Assembly (NCBI GenBank): GCA_039185015.1
Contig: JBCDAU010000047.1
Span: 1 to 42,274 of the forward strand
DNA: 42,274 nt
Source of the DNA: JBCBSZ01 sp039185015
GTDB taxonomy: Bacteria; Actinomycetota; Acidimicrobiia; Acidimicrobiales; Poriferisodalaceae
Reading direction: 5' to 3'
Shown here: positions 38,021-42,274 of the stretch, piece by piece
Layout: each line of letters starts with the position of its first letter
Numbering within the stretch: the stretch's first letter is position 1
Program-made: the position numbers and the translations under genes
The notes under the pieces: generated by a model
Seen by the model: only the letters and a program-made list of their open reading frames with translations
Database searches by the model: none
What the model was told of the DNA's origin: nothing

Positions 38021-40450
38021 GTGGACACCACCATCCCGGACGAGCTCCAACCCGTCCTCTCCCGGCGCCGGACCATCACGGACCTCCGGAGAGCGTCGCG
38101 GCTGACGCCGGGCAGCGAGGCGATCGTCGTCGACGGCGCCAGCCTCGAAGCGCGGGTGCTCGACGTGCTCCGGACCGCTCGCGGCGTCGTCGACCCATCG
38201 GTCGCGCTGATCGTCCTCGGCGACGCCCAGAGCGAGCAGCTCGAGGGTGCCGGCTGGTTCCTCGAGCGATCGTCCGCTGGAGCTGCCGTGTACCGGCTGC
38301 CGTGGTCGGACGAGGACTTCACCGCAGCGCAGTGGCGGAGCCGTGGCGGGCCGATCGACGTCGTCGTGCGACTGGACGATCACGTCGACGCGCGCGTGCA
38401 GGCCGCCTACCGCTGCGCCGTCCCGGGGAGTCTGGAGCTCGCGGTCGTCGTCGGTGACGAGGAGCCGCACCTCCCGCTGGCGGCGGATGCCGTCGAGCTG
38501 GTCGCTCCCGCCGCGGCCTTCCCGGAGCCCGGGTGGGTCCAGGCGCTGCTCGACCTCGCCGGGCCCGAGCCGGTCGGGTGCTGCCTCGCCACCTCGGCCG
38601 GAGAGGTCGTCCACGCGGGCGCCTCCGCGAGTGGGCGGGCGATCGCCGCCGGGGCACGGGTCGGCGCCGACCCGTTGCCCGAGGTCACCGTCCGCCGTCG
38701 GTTGCTTCCGCCCCTCGTCCGTCCCCACAGCACGGGCGAGGCACCGTCGGCCGTCCACGGCACGTTGCTCGGCGGGGTCGCCGCGCTCGTCGCCCCGGAG
38801 GCTGCGCCCACGATCAGCCCGGCCCCGCTCCGCGAAGCGCTTCCCGGCAGCGTGCTGGTGGTGAGTGACCACCTCGTCAGTCCCGAACCGCCCGACTGGC
38901 TGGTCGGGTACCGCGAGCTCGGACCCGTCGTCGTCTGGACCGAGCGCGAGGTCACCAACGACACCGTCGAGCAGTACGGCGTGTCCGGCATCTGCGTCGT
39001 GGGTCCGTGGAGCGACGTGAGCGGTGTCTCCGGCGTCGACCTCGGTCGCTGGGTCGGGGCGACCCGCCCGGCCGTGATGGCCTACCTGAGCGCCGAGCTC
39101 GTCGAGCGCTCCTTCGAGGCGGCCGCGTCGCACGGCGCCCACAGCACCGTGGCCTGGATCGGTGTCGGCCCCTGCCCGCTACCCGAGCGGTTCGACCTCG
39201 ACGTCGGCCCCGGCACGCTGGTCGACTCGGTCAGAGCACGCCCCGTCCGACTCACCACCGACGGTCCTCGGCCGATCGTCGAGCGGGCGACCAAGGACGG
39301 CCTCGTCTCGGTCGTCATCCCGGTCCACGGCCAGCGTCAGCTGACCGAGGCGTGCATCGATTCGCTCCGGCGGACCGTGCCCGGCGACCTCGAGATCGTC
39401 GTCGTCGACGACGCGTCGCCGGACGACACCGGCGCGTGGCTCGCTCGGCGCGCGGATCTGACCGTCGTCACCAACGAGTCCAACCTCGGCTTCGCGGCCT
39501 CGGTCAACCGGGGCCTCGACGAGGCCTCCGGCGAGCTCGTGTGCGTCCTGAACAACGACACCGAGGTCGTCGACGGATGGCTCGACGCCATGCTCGCTCA
39601 GCTCGCCGTCCCGGGCACGGGCATGGTCGGCCCTCGTTCGAACGCCATTGCCGGTCGGCAGATGGTCCGCTCGGCCCCGGCGATGACCGACCCCGTCGCT
39701 GCCCGTGCGTGGGGTGCCGAGCACGCCGCTGCCCGTGCGGGGTTCGGCTACGAGGTGCCGACGCTCATGGGCCTGTGCCTCCTCGCACCCCGCGACCTGT
39801 TCGTGGGCCTCGGAGGCCTGGACGAGGGCTTCGGACTCGGCAACGGAGAGGACGCAGAGCTCAGCGAACGGATCCGCCGGGCCGGGCTCCGGCTCCGCGT
39901 CGCCGACGGAGCGGTCGTGCTCCACCACGGCAGCGCGACGTTCCGGTCGATCGCCACCGACTACGGCTCGCTCCTGCTCACCGGCAACCGGCTCACGCCG
40001 CCGGCCCTGTCGTCCCGGAGCGACCGCTGGGGAATCGTGCTGTCGGACGGCCAGCCCTACGGCGCCAGCGCGACGGTCGACTCGTTGATGCCGCTCGTCG
40101 ATCGCCTGTTCGTCGTCGAGCGCGGCGCCGTGCATCCGACCGAGCTCGCCATCGGTAACTTCGCCTGCCTCGACGCCGAGGTCGTCGCCCTTGACTGGCG
40201 GTCGCAGCCGGTCATGCCGCTGGTCGCCGGCCAGGACGCCTCGGTCCTGGTCTTCGCCGCCGGCGAGGTCCCGGTCTACGAGGACTGGGGCCTGGTCCGT
40301 GTCGAGCTCGAGTCGCTGCGTGACGGGGCGGCGACGCTCGCCTCCTCGGTCGGTCCGACGCGCCGGGTCATCCCCGCCGGTGAGGATCCGCTCGATTGGG
40401 TGGGTCGTCACCCCGCCCCCGGGCTCCGGACGATGGCGATCGGGGCGTGA
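38021..40450 (+). CDS. Glycosyltransferase with GT2 domain and long N-terminal region
   Basis: This 809-aa protein has a clear GT2 catalytic domain at about residues 428-640: VSVVIPVHGQRQLTEACIDSL, VVVDDASPDDTGAWLARR, NLGFAASVNRGLDEASGELVCVLNNDTEV (DxD-like NND) and the acceptor-side block GLGNGEDAELSERIRRAGLR. The roughly 420-residue N-terminal region has no motif I recognise, but IDVVVRLDDHVDARVQAAYRC resembles part of a degenerate transferase domain. The last ~140 residues (SDRWGIVLSDGQPYGASATV onward) look like a further small domain. There is no signal peptide or helix, so it should act at the inner membrane face, probably on a cell-wall or exopolysaccharide glycan. The GTG at 38021 is the likely start. 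The next gene overlaps by GTGA. Confidence 0.82.
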   Translation: MDTTIPDELQPVLSRRRTITDLRRASRLTPGSEAIVVDGASLEARVLDVLRTARGVVDPSVALIVLGDAQSEQLEGAGWFLERSSAGAAVYRLPWSDEDFTAAQWRSRGGPIDVVVRLDDHVDARVQAAYRCAVPGSLELAVVVGDEEPHLPLAADAVELVAPAAAFPEPGWVQALLDLAGPEPVGCCLATSAGEVVHAGASASGRAIAAGARVGADPLPEVTVRRRLLPPLVRPHSTGEAPSAVHGTLLGGVAALVAPEAAPTISPAPLREALPGSVLVVSDHLVSPEPPDWLVGYRELGPVVVWTEREVTNDTVEQYGVSGICVVGPWSDVSGVSGVDLGRWVGATRPAVMAYLSAELVERSFEAAASHGAHSTVAWIGVGPCPLPERFDLDVGPGTLVDSVRARPVRLTTDGPRPIVERATKDGLVSVVIPVHGQRQLTEACIDSLRRTVPGDLEIVVVDDASPDDTGAWLARRADLTVVTNESNLGFAASVNRGLDEASGELVCVLNNDTEVVDGWLDAMLAQLAVPGTGMVGPRSNAIAGRQMVRSAPAMTDPVAARAWGAEHAAARAGFGYEVPTLMGLCLLAPRDLFVGLGGLDEGFGLGNGEDAELSERIRRAGLRLRVADGAVVLHHGSATFRSIATDYGSLLLTGNRLTPPALSSRSDRWGIVLSDGQPYGASATVDSLMPLVDRLFVVERGAVHPTELAIGNFACLDAEVVALDWRSQPVMPLVAGQDASVLVFAAGEVPVYEDWGLVRVELESLRDGAATLASSVGPTRRVIPAGEDPLDWVGRHPAPGLRTMAIGA

Positions 40451-42274
40451 ACCCGTTCGCGGTCGCGACCGTCGCCGCTGCGCACGACGGACCGGAGCTG
40501 CTCGCGCTCGGCGAGGCGATCCACCGTCACCATCCAACGGCCGAGCTCCGTGCGCTGATCGTCGACGACCTCGTCGCGCCGGCCGGGACGCCACCGCCCG
40601 GTTGGAGGACCGTCGACCCGAACGAGCTGCCCGTCCCCGCGGAGGTGGTCGTCGCGGCGGCGAGCACGCACACCGCTGACGAGCTGTTCGCGGTCCTGGC
40701 CCCCACCCTCTTGCGCTCGTTGACCGACGACAGCGGGCGCGTGGTGGTGCTGGTCCCTCCGACGGCGACGGTCGGTGGACCGCTCGATGACCTCGTCGCC
40801 GCAGCCGAGCGCAGCGGCTGGTCCGTCGTGCCGCGCATCGACGTGCCCACCGACCGGCACACCGAGCGCTGGGTCGCGGAGCACGGGGTCCATGACCCGA
40901 CGCTGATGGCGGTCACCGCCGGCGGCGCGGGGATGCTGCGGTGGTGGGAGCGCCACGCCCTCGATGCCGCGCCGCCGTTCGGACGATCCGTGGTCGACCT
41001 CGCAGTTGCGCTGTTCCCCCACGAGCGCTGTCGATCGTCCCTCGTCACGAGCTCGCCACCCCGTCGGACGTTGGCGAACCGGACGACCGCTGTCGATCGG
41101 GGCGTCGACGACGTCGCCATCCCGACGAGGGTCAAGCGCGCGGTCAGAGATGCGGACCCCGCCCCGGACCTCTTCGGCCCGGCCGGCGGGCGTGGTGCGA
41201 TCTCCTGGTACGAGGCCAGGGAGGGTCGGGAGCCACGTTCGCTCACGCGCTGGGCGCTGCCCCGTGGGGGCTCGCAGGACCCGCCGGGCGTCAACGTGGT
41301 CGGGTACGTGTCGGCGGAGGCGGGTGTGGGGGAGATGGCCCGGCTCGCCGTCGACTGCCTGGAAGCTGCGGGCATCGACCACACCGTGCTCCCGGTGTCC
41401 ACCGAGGGCAACCAGCGCGAGGACCACGACGGCACCTCGCTCGGCACGATCGGCGGTCTCTTCGACGTCAACCTCATCGTGCTGCCGCCGAGCCACCTCG
41501 ACGACTTCATGGATCACGTCGGGCCGTCCCTGCTCGCCGACCGGCCGACCGTCGGGTACTGGGCATGGGAGGTCGAGTCGGTGCCGCCGGCGATGATCGC
41601 CGCGCAGCGTCACGTCGACGAGGTGTGGGGCCTGAGCACCTTCACGTCGGACGTCTTGGCTCGCCACCTCGACGTGCCGGTGCACCCGCTGGTGCTCCCC
41701 GCCCGACAGCGGCCCGCACCACCGGCTCGCACCCGTCGGTCCGGCGAGTCGCCGCTGTTCCTGTTCTGCTTCGACCACCTGAGCGTCTTCGACCGCAAGC
41801 ACCCCGACGGCGTCGTCGCCGCGTTCCGGTCGGCCTTCGCGCCGGGGGAGGCCCGACTGATCGTGAAGTCGATCAACGCCGGTGCGGTGCCGCATCGCCA
41901 CGAGGAGCTGGAGGCGATGGCAGCCGACCGATCGGACATCCACATCGTCGACGGGCACCTCGACGCAACGAAGCAGCGGGCGATGGTCGACGGATGCGAC
42001 TGCTACGTGTCGCTCCACCGCGCCGAGGGGTACGGACTGACCATCGCCGAGGCGATGATGGCTGCCAAGCCCGTCATCGTGACCGACTACTCGGGCCCGA
42101 CGGACTTCACGTCCCACGAGACCGCCCACCTCGTCCCGGCCCGTTCCGGCGTCGTCGGCGACGGGGCGGGCCCCTACCCGCCCGGGACCCCGTGGGCCGA
42201 TCCGGACCTCGACGCCGCTGCCCGGGCGATGCGGACCGTCGTCGACGACCCGGTCGCCGCTGCCGCGATGGGGC
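40447..42274 (+). CDS. Glycosyltransferase with N-terminal transferase-like region and GT4 domain (runs off right edge)
   Basis: The frame opens at the GTG at 40447 inside the preceding stop (GTGA) and stays open to the window end (609 codons). Residues about 1-250 (FAVATVAAAHDGPELLALGEAI, then ALIVDD and TAGGAGMLRWWERHALD) resemble nucleotide-sugar transferase-like proteins that precede GT4 domains in Actinobacteria. From GVNVVGYVSAEAGVGEMARL onward it is a GT4/GT-B protein. FLFCFDHLSVFDRKHPDGVV and the donor-site helix VSLHRAEGYGLTIAEAMMAAKPVIVTDYSG (with the E-x7-E pattern) are visible. The C-terminal helices are missing because the window ends. With the upstream GT2 protein it marks the start of a surface-glycan cluster. 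Confidence 0.85.
   Translation, partial: MNPFAVATVAAAHDGPELLALGEAIHRHHPTAELRALIVDDLVAPAGTPPPGWRTVDPNELPVPAEVVVAAASTHTADELFAVLAPTLLRSLTDDSGRVVVLVPPTATVGGPLDDLVAAAERSGWSVVPRIDVPTDRHTERWVAEHGVHDPTLMAVTAGGAGMLRWWERHALDAAPPFGRSVVDLAVALFPHERCRSSLVTSSPPRRTLANRTTAVDRGVDDVAIPTRVKRAVRDADPAPDLFGPAGGRGAISWYEAREGREPRSLTRWALPRGGSQDPPGVNVVGYVSAEAGVGEMARLAVDCLEAAGIDHTVLPVSTEGNQREDHDGTSLGTIGGLFDVNLIVLPPSHLDDFMDHVGPSLLADRPTVGYWAWEVESVPPAMIAAQRHVDEVWGLSTFTSDVLARHLDVPVHPLVLPARQRPAPPARTRRSGESPLFLFCFDHLSVFDRKHPDGVVAAFRSAFAPGEARLIVKSINAGAVPHRHEELEAMAADRSDIHIVDGHLDATKQRAMVDGCDCYVSLHRAEGYGLTIAEAMMAAKPVIVTDYSGPTDFTSHETAHLVPARSGVVGDGAGPYPPGTPWADPDLDAAARAMRTVVDDPVAAAAMG

Noticed and set aside
1..42274. CRISPR arrays, tRNA or rRNA genes, insertion sequences, prophage
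   Set aside because: No regularly spaced repeats, cloverleaf-like or rRNA segments, transposase or phage proteins were seen on either strand.

Overview
The window is about 70% GC, with densely packed genes, many GTG starts, GTGA/ATGA stop-start overlaps and Actinobacteria-type proteins. The left-edge protein carries the GYWLVASDGG-FAFGDA repeat that is common in Acidimicrobiia. PduO-type adenosyltransferase, MetH, DUF2510 and HdeD/SHOCT membrane proteins fit the same background. I infer a chromosomal segment of an acidimicrobial actinomycete (Ilumatobacter/Iamia-like). I see no phage, plasmid, IS, tRNA, rRNA or CRISPR signal.

Layout. 1-7.3 kb: a secreted repeat protein (partial), a DUF389 membrane protein, an SRPBCC protein, a 54-aa basic protein, a tyrosine phosphatase, a DUF2855 protein and an orphan form-II CoxL-like molybdenum hydroxylase. 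A repeated GC-rich intergenic element occurs here twice. 7.3-12.7 kb: an LPATG surface protein, a DHA2 efflux pump, a small exported peptide, a 2OG-Fe(II) oxygenase, a DUF2817 peptidase-like protein and a DUF2510 protein. 12.8-19.8 kb: a membrane gene string. Its core is three translationally coupled genes: a PAP2-like/pseudokinase/flippase triple fusion, a second flippase-like protein, and a fusion of a CREST (alkaline-ceramidase-like) hydrolase with a Gpt2/Sct1-like acyltransferase. DUF6069, HdeD and SHOCT proteins follow. 19.9-25 kb: a TerB/COQ4-like protein, an RpiR regulator divergent from a membrane protein pair, and a carotenoid oxygenase divergent from its probable TetR regulator. 25-30.3 kb: a siderophore-binding lipoprotein divergent from an AraC regulator that carries the same binding fold, a phosphotransferase, a META lipoprotein with a tail-anchored partner, and two decayed toxin-antitoxin remnants. 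30.3-38 kb: metH divergent from a cobalamin adenosyltransferase, an SDR, a second small-molecule kinase and leucyl aminopeptidase. 38-42.3 kb: the start of a glycosyltransferase cluster that runs off the right edge.

Two signals stand out. The first is the 12810-18207 operon, which looks like an undescribed membrane-lipid remodelling and translocation module; its CREST-acyltransferase fusion keeps the metal-site and acyltransferase residues. The second is promoter architecture: eight genes have a -10-like hexamer (TAnnnT or GAGACT) placed exactly 6 nt before the start codon, and others have it 5-8 nt before. This is the signature of leaderless mRNAs, and in two divergent regulator pairs the hexamer sits inside an inverted-repeat operator.

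All functions are read from sequence by eye; no database search was run.
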